A stretch of DNA of 64,000 bases. It comes from CAJQQY01 sp045106765 (GTDB taxonomy: Bacteria > Bacteroidota > Bacteroidia > Chitinophagales > Saprospiraceae). The notes under the pieces were generated by a model that had not been told where the DNA came from, made no database searches, and was given only the letters and a program-made list of their open reading frames with translations. Shown here piece by piece: positions 52,301 through 60,985 of the stretch (its first letter is position 1; each line of letters starts with the position of its first letter). Where the stretch lies: NCBI GenBank assembly GCA_045106765.1, contig JBGCFD010000070.1, forward strand, positions 1 through 64,000, read 5' to 3'. The translations under genes and the position numbers were made by a program.

Positions 52301-53257
52301 ATGATAAACACCATCGTGCACCATAAGCCAAATGGAGTTTTCATTTTCTAGAAAAAAAGAACGAGGAACAATATATTTATCTAAAAATTTAAAAGGCTCT
52401 ATGTCTATATTAATATTTTTTTCTAAATCCATCAAAACTAAATCATGTACTGATTGACTTTTGGGATGCAATAAATAATTCGAATGAAAATTAGAGTTAG
52501 AAGCAATTAAGTTGGAATTATCTTGTAATAACTTATCTAATTGACGATTTGGTTTATCGTGAGCATGCAGAAAATAGGCTCGACGAAGAATGTGAAATTG
52601 TTTGGTGATTTTATAATCAAATAAAGAAGATGTATCTCTTTTTTCTAAAGTAAGTTCAGGAGAAATAACAAAGAATTCTTTTTCCGTGTGGATATAATGA
52701 TAATTAGTAGATGTTTTTAATACATTGGTGTAGCCTAGACTTGAATCATTTTTGATTTGAAATATTTTAACAAATGAATGATTGATATACTCATATATTT
52801 GTCCATCATACGTTAATAGATGAATAACATTTTTATCATTAAAATATGGTTTATAAATATTCTTAACGGGAAAAGGGGCTTTGTTTTTAAAAAAATCATC
52901 AAAGCCAATCAATGAATCTTTTCCGAATGGTAAGATAGAGATGTCACCACCAGAGTTTTTAGTTCCAGGATGAGAAAACCAAATATTCTTATCGGCATCT
53001 TCTCCTAACTGATTCATATCAAATGGCTCATCTTGATCCAATCTTCTCTTATATGGTTTGAACTGATAGCCATCAAAACGAAATGCACCTGACTTGGAAG
53101 TGAACCAAAGAAAACCTTGACTATCTTTAAATCCATAACGAATGTCACGTGTGTTGAGCCCGTCCTTAGCATCATAATGTCGAACGCTCGTCAAGTAATC
53201 TTGAGAGAATAAAGGGAAAGCACCCAAAAAATAAATAAATAGGAGTAAATACCTCAC
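49307..53257 (-). CDS. Hybrid two-component system regulator (HTCS)
   Basis: 1316 residues, single polypeptide. Signal peptide (YLLLFIYFLGAFPLFS), then a periplasmic two-part beta-propeller of Reg_prop repeats (for example DGLNTRDIRYGFKDSQGFLW, SRLGGLIHWDKTTGE and DGLRNDLIYAIYEDDEGYLW), a Y_Y_Y domain (FEYKIDGFDSNWNPVDG), one membrane helix about residue 760 (VLAILSLIGFISFIIRR), HisKA with His near residue 820 (FFANVTHELRTPLTLIISPL), HATPase (NLLSNAFKFT, GLGIGLALSKEL), receiver with Asp near 1115 (ISDVMMPEMDGF) and an AraC-type HTH at the end. Usually controls glycan-use loci, but no SusC/SusD or glycosidase genes lie nearby. Confidence 0.95.
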   Translation of the reverse strand: MRYLLLFIYFLGAFPLFSQDYLTSVRHYDAKDGLNTRDIRYGFKDSQGFLWFTSKSGAFRFDGYQFKPYKRRLDQDEPFDMNQLGEDADKNIWFSHPGTKNSGGDISILPFGKDSLIGFDDFFKNKAPFPVKNIYKPYFNDKNVIHLLTYDGQIYEYINHSFVKIFQIKNDSSLGYTNVLKTSTNYHYIHTEKEFFVISPELTLEKRDTSSLFDYKITKQFHILRRAYFLHAHDKPNRQLDKLLQDNSNLIASNSNFHSNYLLHPKSQSVHDLVLMDLEKNINIDIEPFKFLDKYIVPRSFFLENENSIWLMVHDGVYHIKLNKKRFNNYLKGESTREIIKGKNNDLWVTSNSGLYNVNLKNGIVQSQISEPWKKGRSIIWDGENTLWMANLSSSFHQINASQFKIEQSYFLDTKPKSPLDFSFIRRDKTTQQLWAGTNSQLYIFNSAINNFTPFQKSNRFSEFNSTEMMHFFENDEFILIATTKGIFQLDPIKGITQHFSTKDNALPYDNIIFIHQDKEDNTFWLGTRLGGLIHWDKTTGETETFTTVDGLRNDLIYAIYEDDEGYLWLPSNFGLMQFHKETHDVITYTTKDGLPYDEFNFYSHYQDKDGTLYMGGLNGITVFHPKDFTSTSKKNAPLHLINYEIFDEENKTMVSRWNYFNQNKKIIIQPSVKSFRLSFSLLDFKNPKDNRFEYKIDGFDSNWNPVDGNSIVFNNLPYGQYTINIKGRNSDGNWSNQELKIPLEILQPFYSKWWFKVLAILSLIGFISFIIRRRTANLLREKEKLEVEVVRRTKEIKKQAEELKKLDEVKTRFFANVTHELRTPLTLIISPLKQLMKTENLNDKTMRTLTAIAQNGEQLKNLVEEILDLSRYDANKLEVNKKSVHFLAEVRKWATGFDLEAQHRGIDFQLFYQLPIDIQLIVDDQKLKKIATNLLSNAFKFTQSGDNITLEVSEKHDNILLKVIDSGQGIHPDDLPHIFQRFFQSKQSGNNLHGGLGIGLALSKELANLIEGELSVQSTYGLGTTFTLKFPKETSTILINHNLSPPIILEDSLPKSNNNNSKINILIVEDNTQMRVFIQNLLHSNANTFLAANGKDALNILKNEEIDIHLIISDVMMPEMDGFTLLKKLKSSEKWQLIPVIMLTALSNTSDKLKAITIGVDDYLIKPFEADELIARVNTLLQNTEQRKSISTKIEMDKKEKKLPPLESADLKWLKKLETIAFEKATKPNFNVSQLAFEMAIGERQFNRRLKKITGLTPGNYLKEIKLQKARQLLENKVYSTIAEVAYSIGFSTPEYFSKIFKNRFGKSPSNYINN

Positions 53258-53502
53258 GAAAGTATAATTGTAATATTTCTAATTTAAAAATGGGTTTGGG
53301 AGACAATTGGATGATAAAATAATATTATCAGAATTAGAAATGCAAGCCAGTAAAATTAATATTTTTTAAAATTAATTTAGTAATTTATTTTTGAAAAGAT
53401 TTAAGATTTTTATTCATTACGCAGCGATGCACCAATATTGACTCTAGCATTTTTTGACTAATAAAATATTTACAATTACATCTTTCTAAAAAAAATACAA
53501 TT
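53258..53502. other. Divergent gap between HTCS and small coiled-coil gene
   Basis: AT-rich; only a weak TGATAA / TTATCA dyad near 53311-53330. Nothing else seen. Confidence 0.4.
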
Positions 53503-53754
53503 ATGATTCGAATACTCATTTTTGCCATTCCAATATTTTTTATTTACCTATTTATCAATGAATACCTAAAGCAAAAAAAAGCAGCGGAAGAAAACTGGAA
53601 TAATCAATGGGAAGAAAAAAAGAAAAATTTTCAAAAGGAAAAAGAAATAATGGTTAAGGAAAAAGAGATCATCAAATTAAAGCAAAAACTAAATGAAAAA
53701 AAGCAAGGAGAGCAATTGAAAAACCCTAACTCTTTTGACATTAGTGATAACTAG
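53503..53754 (+). CDS. Small membrane-anchored coiled-coil protein
   Basis: 83 residues. One membrane segment at residues 2-18 (IRILIFAIPIFFIYLFI) followed by a highly charged Lys/Glu helix (EEKKKNFQKEKEIMVKEKEI) that reads as coiled-coil. No known family. It is plausible because of its good composition and clear start, and it lies 113 bp before the next membrane protein on the same strand. A palindromic A/T hairpin at 53757-53776 follows its stop. Function unknown. Confidence 0.5.
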   Translation: MIRILIFAIPIFFIYLFINEYLKQKKAAEENWNNQWEEKKKNFQKEKEIMVKEKEIIKLKQKLNEKKQGEQLKNPNSFDISDN

Positions 53755-53756
53755 CG

Positions 53757-53776
53757 TATTTTTTTCGAAAAAAATA
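53757..53776 (+). terminator. Possible terminator (A/T palindrome)
   Basis: TATTTTTTTCGAAAAAAATA, a perfect 20-nt palindrome right after the small coiled-coil gene. Low G+C makes it weak. Confidence 0.35.
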
Positions 53777-53867
53777 AGGTTAATGACTTGTTAACTGGAA
53801 AGAATGAGTTTCTTTTTGGAAAAGAATCGTTTAATTTTCGACATCGTTATTCAAAAGTCCCAAATTT

Positions 53868-54533
53868 ATGTTTAAAATTCTTTCAAATCTTATTTGGTTA
53901 TTTCTTGGTTTAGGAATCTTCATGTTGATGAGTGATTCTTTGAGAACTAATATTGTATTTGCTGATTATTATATCACAGCCCTCAAGATTTATCTATTTA
54001 CCATCGGGGCATATTTAGTTTTGAAACGAGTACTCTTTTACCGCCTGAAAGGAAATATTAATATTGTCAGCTTGGGAAAAAAAAGCGACTACCAAAATAA
54101 TTTATTGATTCAAGGTATTGTTATCGCATTGCTAGGTTTGGGATTTGTTCAAGCTTATGGAAGTTTGAGAAGTATGGATACGTTGGTGATAGCTTTGTTA
54201 GGATTATATTATTGGGCGCAAATTGTGTTGAATTCTAATCCGACGATATACTTGGATGATGATTCTTTTTCTTACGATGATTATTTTATTGATAAATGGA
54301 ATTGGGCAGATTTAAGCAGAATTGATTTGGAAAATGAAAAACTTAAATTAATTGGATTAAAAAAAGATTTTGAATTAGATTTCGATTTGGTAGACGAATT
54401 AGATTATCAAAAGCTAACGGAAGAAGTGGAACATGATGTTTTGGATGGAGAATTTGGAAAAGATAAAAGCTCGAAATCATTGGTAGAAATTATTGAAAGC
54501 TACGCTAAAAATTTTAATGTACCAGTAGCGTAA
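53868..54533 (+). CDS. Membrane protein of unknown function
   Basis: 221 residues. Four hydrophobic segments in the first 130 residues (ILSNLIWLFLGLGIFMLM, ITALKIYLFTIGAYLVL, LLIQGIVIALLGLGFVQAYG and MDTLVIALLGLYYWAQIVL), then a cytosolic-looking acidic tail (FSYDDYFIDKWNWADLSRID, LDFDLVDELDYQKLTEEVEH) in the style of a bacterial PH-like or short regulatory domain. No family recognised. Standalone or with the preceding small gene. Confidence 0.65.
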   Translation: MFKILSNLIWLFLGLGIFMLMSDSLRTNIVFADYYITALKIYLFTIGAYLVLKRVLFYRLKGNINIVSLGKKSDYQNNLLIQGIVIALLGLGFVQAYGSLRSMDTLVIALLGLYYWAQIVLNSNPTIYLDDDSFSYDDYFIDKWNWADLSRIDLENEKLKLIGLKKDFELDFDLVDELDYQKLTEEVEHDVLDGEFGKDKSSKSLVEIIESYAKNFNVPVA

Positions 54534-54566
54534 TAAAGTTTATTCTAAATAGAATTGTATGTGAAG

Positions 54567-54595
54567 CCGTAAAACGTTCAACGTCAAACGAATAA
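54567..54595 (-). repeat. ACGTT phrase repeat, copy B
   Basis: On the reverse strand TTATTCGTTTGACGTTGAAC followed by GTTTTACGG; shares an exact 23 nt with copy A at 45162 and lacks only its AGACGTT insertion. Between two convergent genes. Confidence 0.75.
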
Positions 54596-54684
54596 ACTCT
54601 AATGTAGAGCGACTTTCCAAAGTCATGATCATAATCGCTTAAAGAAGTGCTTGCAATACTAACGGATTTGGAAATCTATCTCAT

Positions 54685-55719
54685 TTAAAATTTCTTTTCT
54701 CTTACCTGTTTTTTATTGATTTTAGAAATCGAAATTGTTCCCGCAAGTTGCATATTTCTCACTAATTCAGTTTGTAAAATATCCAAAACTTTTTCAACTC
54801 CTGCTTGCCCATTTGTAGCTAAACCATAAATATAAGGTCGTCCAATTCCAACTGCAGTTGCCCCCAAAGCCAATGCTTTAAAAATATCTGTTCCTCGACG
54901 AATACCTCCGTCGATCAAAATTGGAATTGCTCCATTGATCGTTTTTGAAATTTCTTCAAGTACTTCAATCGTACTCAAATCACTTTCTAATTGTCGTCCG
55001 CCATGATTCGAAATGATAATTCCATCGATTTCATAGTCTAATGCTAGAGCAGCATCTTCAGCAGTCATAATGCCTTTGAGCAGGAGGTTCATATCGTAAT
55101 TTTTTTTGAACCAAGGAATAAAATCCCAAGTCAATGTTGGATCAAAATCAGCTCCGCCATTTTTAAAATTACCGAGGGCATTTTCTGTTCGCATACTTCC
55201 AGTAAGAATTTCAATGTGTTTTTCTCGATTGCCTGGAACAGGAACGTCGACGGTCAAAACAATAGTTTTACAATTATTTTTTTGTGCTTGATCGAGTAGG
55301 CGAGTAGTGGTTGTTCTATCTTGAGTCGTGTATAATTGGAACCATGGTGGCGAGTCAACTGCTTCGCAAATTTCTGTGAATGATTTGCTCGTTACCGTCG
55401 ATGCAACCGATAAAATATTTTTTGCAGCAGCAGCTTTGGCGGCAGGGATTTCTCCATCCTCATGAAATAATTCTTGAAATCCAACGGGAGCTAAAAAGAT
55501 TGGACTGGCGTATTTCTTTCCAAATAACTCTATCGAAGTATCAATGTTCGTTACATCAATTAATCTTCGAGGGCGAATTTGAAAATGTTGGTACGCTTCG
55601 ATATTTCTATTAAAAGTTCTTAAGTCATCTGCTCCACCAACAAGATAGTCGAAGGCATGTTGCGTTAAATTTTCTTTGGAAGTCTTTTTTAAATCCCAGA
55701 TATTTTGAAAGTGATTCAT
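54685..55719 (-). CDS. FMN-dependent alpha-hydroxy-acid oxidase/dehydrogenase
   Basis: 344 residues of the LldD/glycolate oxidase family. Marks: GGADDLRTFNRNIEAYQHF, FQIRPRRLIDVTNIDTSIEL, FMN site in IFLAPVGFQEL and STVTSKSFTEI, active-site His in IIISNHGGRQLESDLSTIEV and the FMN-phosphate stretch LIDGGIRRGTDIFKALALGA and GIGRPYIYGLA. It oxidises a 2-hydroxy acid such as L-lactate or glycolate to the keto acid. The substrate is not fixed by sequence. Single gene. Confidence 0.9.
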   Translation of the reverse strand: MNHFQNIWDLKKTSKENLTQHAFDYLVGGADDLRTFNRNIEAYQHFQIRPRRLIDVTNIDTSIELFGKKYASPIFLAPVGFQELFHEDGEIPAAKAAAAKNILSVASTVTSKSFTEICEAVDSPPWFQLYTTQDRTTTTRLLDQAQKNNCKTIVLTVDVPVPGNREKHIEILTGSMRTENALGNFKNGGADFDPTLTWDFIPWFKKNYDMNLLLKGIMTAEDAALALDYEIDGIIISNHGGRQLESDLSTIEVLEEISKTINGAIPILIDGGIRRGTDIFKALALGATAVGIGRPYIYGLATNGQAGVEKVLDILQTELVRNMQLAGTISISKINKKQVREKKF

Positions 55720-56091
55720 AGTTTGCTGTTTTTGAGAAATTCGTTTTTATTAAAATCTTTACATCGATATGTGCAGATTCTGTAAAAGAACCCAAGAACT
55801 AAAGTATTAACAAAAGTTAAGTTTTTTACAAAAAAGTTAATTCCTTCTTTTATTTGAGTTATAAAAATTAATTTTAGTAGGCATAGGGGCAAACTTTATT
55901 TTTGTCGTCTTAGTTGTAACTAAAGATTATAGAAAAACACTAACCTAATAGAATAACTTTATTTTAACCCAGTTTAAAGATAATTTATCCATCATAGTCG
56001 AAAAATTATTTTTATCTCTTTTTAGAAAAACTATTTTCACATCATATTTTTAAAAACGCTGTTTATTTAAAATTTCTAAAACCACTTTCGA
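55720..56091. other. Gap upstream of the cytochrome/copper monooxygenase gene
   Basis: AT-rich, no gene. A TATTTTTG box at 55897-55904 could be the -7 of the following gene (leader about 180 nt), but the -33 is not clear. Confidence 0.4.
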
Positions 56092-57774
56092 ATGAAAAAA
56101 ATATACTTATTATTTACCCTTTTCTTTTTTACTCTTCAGATTTCTACAGCTCAATTGAGTTTGGAAGTTTATAATATTTTCCAAAATAAATGCATGTCTT
56201 GCCATAGCAATGCAGATCAACAAGGAGGTTTGGATTTAGAAGGTGCAGGCACTAATGTTGCGTTGAAGGCACTCAATGTGTACAATAATTTGGTTGGAAA
56301 AACGCCAAATACGAATGCTCATGCCATTGCAGAAGGCTATCAATATATTTATAAAGGTCGCCCAGATTTGAGTTATTTATTTCGAAAAATAAATGGAACA
56401 CTTGAACCGACTATCCAATTAGACGCAAGTGTGGAAGGTGACCAAATGCCACTTTATCAACCTGAGTTAACTGATGTCGAAAAAGAATTAATTCGTCAAT
56501 GGATTCTTCTCGGAGCACCTGCGCAAAATAGCGATGCACAACTTGAAACTGCATATGTTGATCAAATTCCGCAATTGATTAATGAATATTATAACGGAGA
56601 TGGATTAGCTAGTTTTCCAAATGGAGCGCCTCCTGCACCAGATCCATCAGAAGGATTTCAAGTGAAAATGGGACCATTCTTTTTAAATCCTGCTGGGCAA
56701 AATTTTTCAGAAATGGAGTTGTTTCAAAAGTATGCTTTAGACCTTCCTGCTGATGTTGATGTGAATCGAATTGATATGAAAATTTCGTCCTCGTCGCATC
56801 ACTTAATTATTTATAATTTCCCATCCGTAGATGATGCCGATAATATTGATCCAGGTTTTAGATTAGATCCAGATCATAGTGCAATTAGTTTGACGGCAGC
56901 TGTTCAAGAAGCAACTGATCTAGCTTTGCCAGAAGGAACTGCATTTATTTGGGATAATGATATGGTATTGGATTTGAATTCGCACTACATTAATTACGAT
57001 GCCTCAAATACTTATCAAGCGGAAGTTTATTTTAATGTATATACCCAACCAGTTGGAACTGCCATTCAAGAAATGAAAACGGAATTGCGTTTAAAAGATG
57101 ATATTTTTATTCCTAATAATGGTAATCAATATGATTTTGACAAATCAGAAACTAGTGCAGGAACTCGTTATGTTTGGGGACTCATGGGACATACTCACCA
57201 ATGGGGAACAGATTATAAAATATATCTCCGAAACTTTGATGGTAGCAAAGGGGATTTGATTTATGATGCATCCTGTTCTTTGGACGGTGCTCCTGGATGT
57301 GTAGCACCATTCTTTGATTATCAGCATATTCCAATTTTATATTTTGATAATTTATATGCTTTACCAATGAATCCAGGTTTTATTCATTCGGCAAGTTATG
57401 TGAATAATGGGCCGAATAATGTTTGGTTTGGACCAACTTCTGATGATGAAATGATGGTTATGGTGATGATGTATACGACCGATACAACTGGACTAGATTT
57501 GCCAACGAGTTTAGAAAATATAGAAGACCTCAAACAGGAGGTGCAAGTATTTCCAAATCCAATGTATGATGAAGCGACAGTTGCATTGCCAGAAGGAATG
57601 ACTAATGTTCGGTTTTCTCTTTTTAATGCAACTGGGCAAGAGGTTAAGCGAATGGAAAGTATTTCTAACAATACGTTTACATTTCAAAAAAATAATTTAC
57701 CAAAAGGAATTTATTTTTTCCGAGTGGAAGATGAAAGTGGAAAATATGCTACAGGGAAGATTTCGATGGAGTAA
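56092..57774 (+). CDS. T9SS-exported cytochrome c/copper type II monooxygenase-like fusion
   Basis: 560 residues. Signal peptide ends STAQ (MKKIYLLFTLFFFTLQISTA). A heme c domain follows with C34-x-x-C37-H38 (CMSCHSN), met in Planctomycete-type cytochromes. Then a region with the copper ligands of peptidyl-glycine hydroxylating monooxygenases: HH at about 236-237 (SSSHHLIIYNF), His about 298 (DLNSHYIN), HxH about 366 (GHTHQWG) and Met about 455 (DDEMMVMVMM). A C-terminal type A sorting domain (VQVFPNPMYDEATVALPEG, LPKGIYFFRVEDES) predicts T9SS export. The substrate is unknown. Confidence 0.85.
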   Translation: MKKIYLLFTLFFFTLQISTAQLSLEVYNIFQNKCMSCHSNADQQGGLDLEGAGTNVALKALNVYNNLVGKTPNTNAHAIAEGYQYIYKGRPDLSYLFRKINGTLEPTIQLDASVEGDQMPLYQPELTDVEKELIRQWILLGAPAQNSDAQLETAYVDQIPQLINEYYNGDGLASFPNGAPPAPDPSEGFQVKMGPFFLNPAGQNFSEMELFQKYALDLPADVDVNRIDMKISSSSHHLIIYNFPSVDDADNIDPGFRLDPDHSAISLTAAVQEATDLALPEGTAFIWDNDMVLDLNSHYINYDASNTYQAEVYFNVYTQPVGTAIQEMKTELRLKDDIFIPNNGNQYDFDKSETSAGTRYVWGLMGHTHQWGTDYKIYLRNFDGSKGDLIYDASCSLDGAPGCVAPFFDYQHIPILYFDNLYALPMNPGFIHSASYVNNGPNNVWFGPTSDDEMMVMVMMYTTDTTGLDLPTSLENIEDLKQEVQVFPNPMYDEATVALPEGMTNVRFSLFNATGQEVKRMESISNNTFTFQKNNLPKGIYFFRVEDESGKYATGKISME

Positions 57775-57780
57775 AATAAG

Positions 57781-57798
57781 TTGAATGTTAGACGTTTT
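57781..57798 (+). repeat. ACGTT phrase repeat, short copy
   Basis: TTGAATGTTAGACGTTTT matches TTGAACGTTAGACGTTTT in copy A (45177-45194) with one difference. It lies right after the monooxygenase stop. Confidence 0.5.
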
Positions 57799-57815
57799 CA
57801 CTATGTCCTAAAAAG

Positions 57816-57853
57816 AAAAGAACCAATTCATTTAATGAGTTGGTTCTTTTTTT
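57816..57853. terminator. Terminator after the monooxygenase gene
   Basis: AAAAGAACCAATTCAT / ATGAGTTGGTTCTTTT stem with TTA loop, A- and T-runs, between convergent genes. Confidence 0.85.
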
Positions 57854-57901
57854 GAGACTGATATATTGAGGGAAATAAATAGTTAAGTATACATTTTAAT
57901 T

Positions 57902-58255
57902 TTACTGTGATCCTTGCCTGATCCCCATATTATTCCATAGTTCTTTTTGAAAATCTGCCTTTGGAAAAGCTTCATAATTATTATAAAGTTTGACCATAGA
58001 GTCGATGGATAAATCAGGCGAATGTTTTTTGAGTAATAATAACTTTTCAATAGTGTCTTCGCATTCTTGAATTACTCGATTTGCTTGTTGATTTTGTTGG
58101 GTAATATTTTTGTAAAAATCAATCGCTTCTTTAAGAGTAGGTGTAATATTTTCTTCATTGATAATGGTCTCCTTGTTGAGCATCAATCGAAGTTGTAGTG
58201 TTTCTAATGTGTCTCCTATCTTTAAAAGAATACCCTTCTTCAAATTTTCAATCAT
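57902..58255 (-). CDS. Small helical protein of unknown function
   Basis: 117 residues, all helix by pattern (NLKKGILLKIGDTLETLQLR, IDFYKNITQQNQQANRVIQE, and EDTIEKLLLLKKHS). No signal peptide or family mark. Composition is protein-like and the start is reasonable. It stands alone between the terminator and a structured gap. Confidence 0.5.
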   Translation of the reverse strand: MIENLKKGILLKIGDTLETLQLRLMLNKETIINEENITPTLKEAIDFYKNITQQNQQANRVIQECEDTIEKLLLLKKHSPDLSIDSMVKLYNNYEAFPKADFQKELWNNMGIRQGSQ

Positions 58256-58685
58256 ACAGGGGGTAAATTTTTGTCTTAAAATTCTTTCGATTTACTTTTA
58301 ATCGAAAGGTGAAAAAATCGTGTGACAGGTTTTTTTTGATAAAAGTAGAAAACTTGACTTTTATCAAATCAAGCTCTCTCTTTTATCTTTTTTAACAAAC
58401 GGTTTTGGAATGGCTCTCTTTTATCTAAGAACGCTCCTTTGAAAATAGTGTTAGAAAAAATACTTTCTTTAATGTGTGAAGGGATTTCTTCCTTGTTGTG
58501 TATCGGAAAGGTAAAATTGCAGTTCAGTTTTTTTTTATAAAAAATAGGGTTTTTGTGACAATGGTTTTACGTTGGTGATGAATTTTAAAAAAATAATATT
58601 CATTAAATAGTAGATTGTAAAACATTAATAGCCAGATGGTTGTAAAACTATCTGGCTATTAAATGTTTATTTTTTTTGAATAAAA
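58256..58685. other. Structured gene-free stretch before the molybdoenzyme gene
   Basis: Three hairpins: CTTTCGATT / AATCGAAAG (58284-58308), perfect 12-bp TTTGATAAAAGT / ACTTTTATCAAA (58335-58368), and AACATTAATAGCCAGAT / ATCTGGCTATTAAATGTT (58621-58668) with a forward-strand T-run. Only the last is near a gene end and could be a terminator. No open frame of note. Confidence 0.5.
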
Positions 58686-60980
58686 CTAAGTTTGATTCCT
58701 TTTAAAAGTGACTAAAACTTGCTTCGAAGCAGGTGTATGACTTTTGCGTGCGTATTGATTTATCGGCACTAAAACATTTGCTTCTGGGAAATAGGTTGCC
58801 ATACATTTTTGAGGAATATCATATTCGACGATCATAAAGTGAGGAGCAATTCTTTCGACTCCTTCGTGATGATTGTACAAATCAATAAGGTCACCCGCCT
58901 TCAAGTTGGCTTCTTTGATATCTTCGACATTCATCATCACAATACGGCGACCATTGTAAATACCTCGATAGCGATCATCAAGCCCATAGATAGTCGTATT
59001 AAATTGATCGTGCGTACGAATAGTCATCATGATAAACTCACCATTTTTTAATTCATGCTTAGGAATTGGATTGATGGTGAAATTTGCTTTACCTGTTTTG
59101 GTTTTAAAATCTCCATCACGTGCTCCATTCGGCAAATAAAACCCTCCATCATTTCTTACTCGTCGATTGTAATCATCAAAACCTGGAATTGTATTTTGAA
59201 TCGCTTCTCGAATGCGATCATAATCTTCAATCAAATGATTCCATTTCGTATTTGAATTTTTCAAAGTAGCTGTTGCTAAGTTTGCAACAATGGCTGGCTC
59301 ACTTAATAAATGTTTAGAGGCAGGAGTTAAACTACCTCGTGAGGAGTGAACAATTCCCATCGAATTTTCGACGCTCACAAATTGCTTTTTACCATTTTGT
59401 ACATCCAATTCTGTTCTTCCGAGACAAGGTAAAATAATAGCAGTTTTTCCCGTTATCAAATGACTTCGGTTGAGCTTGGTGGAAACTTGAACTGTCATTT
59501 TACAATTCTGCAAAGCCTTAGCAGTAAACTCAGTATCAGGAGTTGCGGAAAGGAAATTTCCACCCATGGCAAAAAATATTTTCGCTTTTCCTTCCGACAT
59601 TGCTTTGATGGATTCAACGGTATCGAAGCCATGTTCCCGTGGAGGTTCGAATTGGAAATTCTCTTTTAGTTTATCTAAAAAAGCAGGTTTTGGTTTTTCC
59701 CAAATTCCCATTGTTCGATCACCTTGCACATTACTATGTCCTCGCACGGGACAAGTTCCTGCGCCAGGTTTTCCAATACTACCTTTTAATAACAATAGAT
59801 TTACAACTTCTTGAATATTGTTAACGCCGTTTTCATGTTGAGTCAAACCCATTGCCCAGCAGACGATGATTTTTTTATTTTCTAAAATTAATTTGGTGGC
59901 TTGACGAATTTGAGAAAGACTAATTCCACAATCTTTTGCTAGGCTTTTTACATTTGTTTTTTTTAATTCTTCGATAAAATCTTCAAAGCCATGCGTATTT
60001 TGATTGATAAAATCATGATTGAAAACTGTCCCCGGTTTTTTCTCTTCTTCATCGAGCAATAATTTCATGATCGCTTTGAGCAACGCCACATCACCATTGA
60101 TATTTACTTGCAAAAATAAATCAGTTAACTGCGTTCCACTTCCAATCCAACCTGAAACGTTTTGTGGATTTTTAAATTTGATTAAACCAGTTTCTGGTAA
60201 TGGATTAATGGTAATAATTTTTGCGCCATTTTGTTTTGCTTTTTGTAAAGCGGAAAGCATTCGAGGATGATTGGTTCCAGGATTTTGCCCCATGACAATG
60301 ATCAAATCGGTCACATAAAAATCTTCCAAACGAACACTACCTTTTCCAATTCCGACTGTTTCAGAAAGTGCGACTCCGCTTGATTCATGACACATATTGG
60401 AGCAGTCAGGCATATTGTTTGTTCCGAATTCTCGAACAAATAATTGATATAAAAAAGCAGCTTCATTGCTCGTCCGACCACTCGTGTAAAAGATGGCTTC
60501 GTTCAGTGAATCTAATTGATTTAATTCTGAACCAATGTGAGCAAAAGCATCTTTCCAACTGATCACCTCGTAGTGCGAATTTCCTTCTCGCAAAATCATA
60601 GGATGAGTTAATCGACCACTTTTGCCTAATTGAAAATCAGACCATTGAGATAATTCTGCGATGTTATTTTTTTTGAAAAAATCAGAAGTGATTCGTTTGC
60701 TTGTAGCTTCTTCGGCAATTGCTTTTGCTCCGTTTTCACAATACTCTCCAATGCCAGATCGATGGTCATCAGGGTCAGGCCAAGCACAACCAGGGCAGTC
60801 GAAACCATCCATTTGGTTGATGGAAAAAACTGTTTTGACACAATTACCAATGGTTAATTCTCCAAGTAAATGTTTGACGGAGGAAACAACTGCAGGAATT
60901 CCAGCGGCGGTAGTTTTGGGTGCACCGAGTTTTATTTTTTCCTCTTCGATGGGAGGAGTGGGGGAGATTGGTTTTTTCAT
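58686..60980 (-). CDS. FdhF/YdeP-type molybdopterin oxidoreductase
   Basis: 764 residues from ATG 60978-60980 (MKKPISPTPPIEEEKIKLG); an in-frame ATG at 61184 falls inside an inverted repeat and encodes a non-homologous tail. N-terminal DCPGCAWPDPDDHRSGIGEY is the YdeP-type iron-sulfur/molybdenum region without the classical CxxCxxxC. Then NDLIIVMGQNPGTNHPRML, molybdopterin-binding GTCPVRGHSNVQGDRTMGI and the C-terminal MMTIRTHDQFNTTIYGLDDR. A formate dehydrogenase-like alpha subunit with no known substrate in YdeP-type members. The gene after the 151-bp gap on the same strand is the small DUF7009-like gene. Confidence 0.87.
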   Translation of the reverse strand: MKKPISPTPPIEEEKIKLGAPKTTAAGIPAVVSSVKHLLGELTIGNCVKTVFSINQMDGFDCPGCAWPDPDDHRSGIGEYCENGAKAIAEEATSKRITSDFFKKNNIAELSQWSDFQLGKSGRLTHPMILREGNSHYEVISWKDAFAHIGSELNQLDSLNEAIFYTSGRTSNEAAFLYQLFVREFGTNNMPDCSNMCHESSGVALSETVGIGKGSVRLEDFYVTDLIIVMGQNPGTNHPRMLSALQKAKQNGAKIITINPLPETGLIKFKNPQNVSGWIGSGTQLTDLFLQVNINGDVALLKAIMKLLLDEEEKKPGTVFNHDFINQNTHGFEDFIEELKKTNVKSLAKDCGISLSQIRQATKLILENKKIIVCWAMGLTQHENGVNNIQEVVNLLLLKGSIGKPGAGTCPVRGHSNVQGDRTMGIWEKPKPAFLDKLKENFQFEPPREHGFDTVESIKAMSEGKAKIFFAMGGNFLSATPDTEFTAKALQNCKMTVQVSTKLNRSHLITGKTAIILPCLGRTELDVQNGKKQFVSVENSMGIVHSSRGSLTPASKHLLSEPAIVANLATATLKNSNTKWNHLIEDYDRIREAIQNTIPGFDDYNRRVRNDGGFYLPNGARDGDFKTKTGKANFTINPIPKHELKNGEFIMMTIRTHDQFNTTIYGLDDRYRGIYNGRRIVMMNVEDIKEANLKAGDLIDLYNHHEGVERIAPHFMIVEYDIPQKCMATYFPEANVLVPINQYARKSHTPASKQVLVTFKRNQT

Positions 60981-60985
60981 TTTAA

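Noticed and set aside
59640..59660. tRNA-like GGTTCGAATTGG
   Set aside because: Lies inside the molybdoenzyme gene and has no cloverleaf around it.
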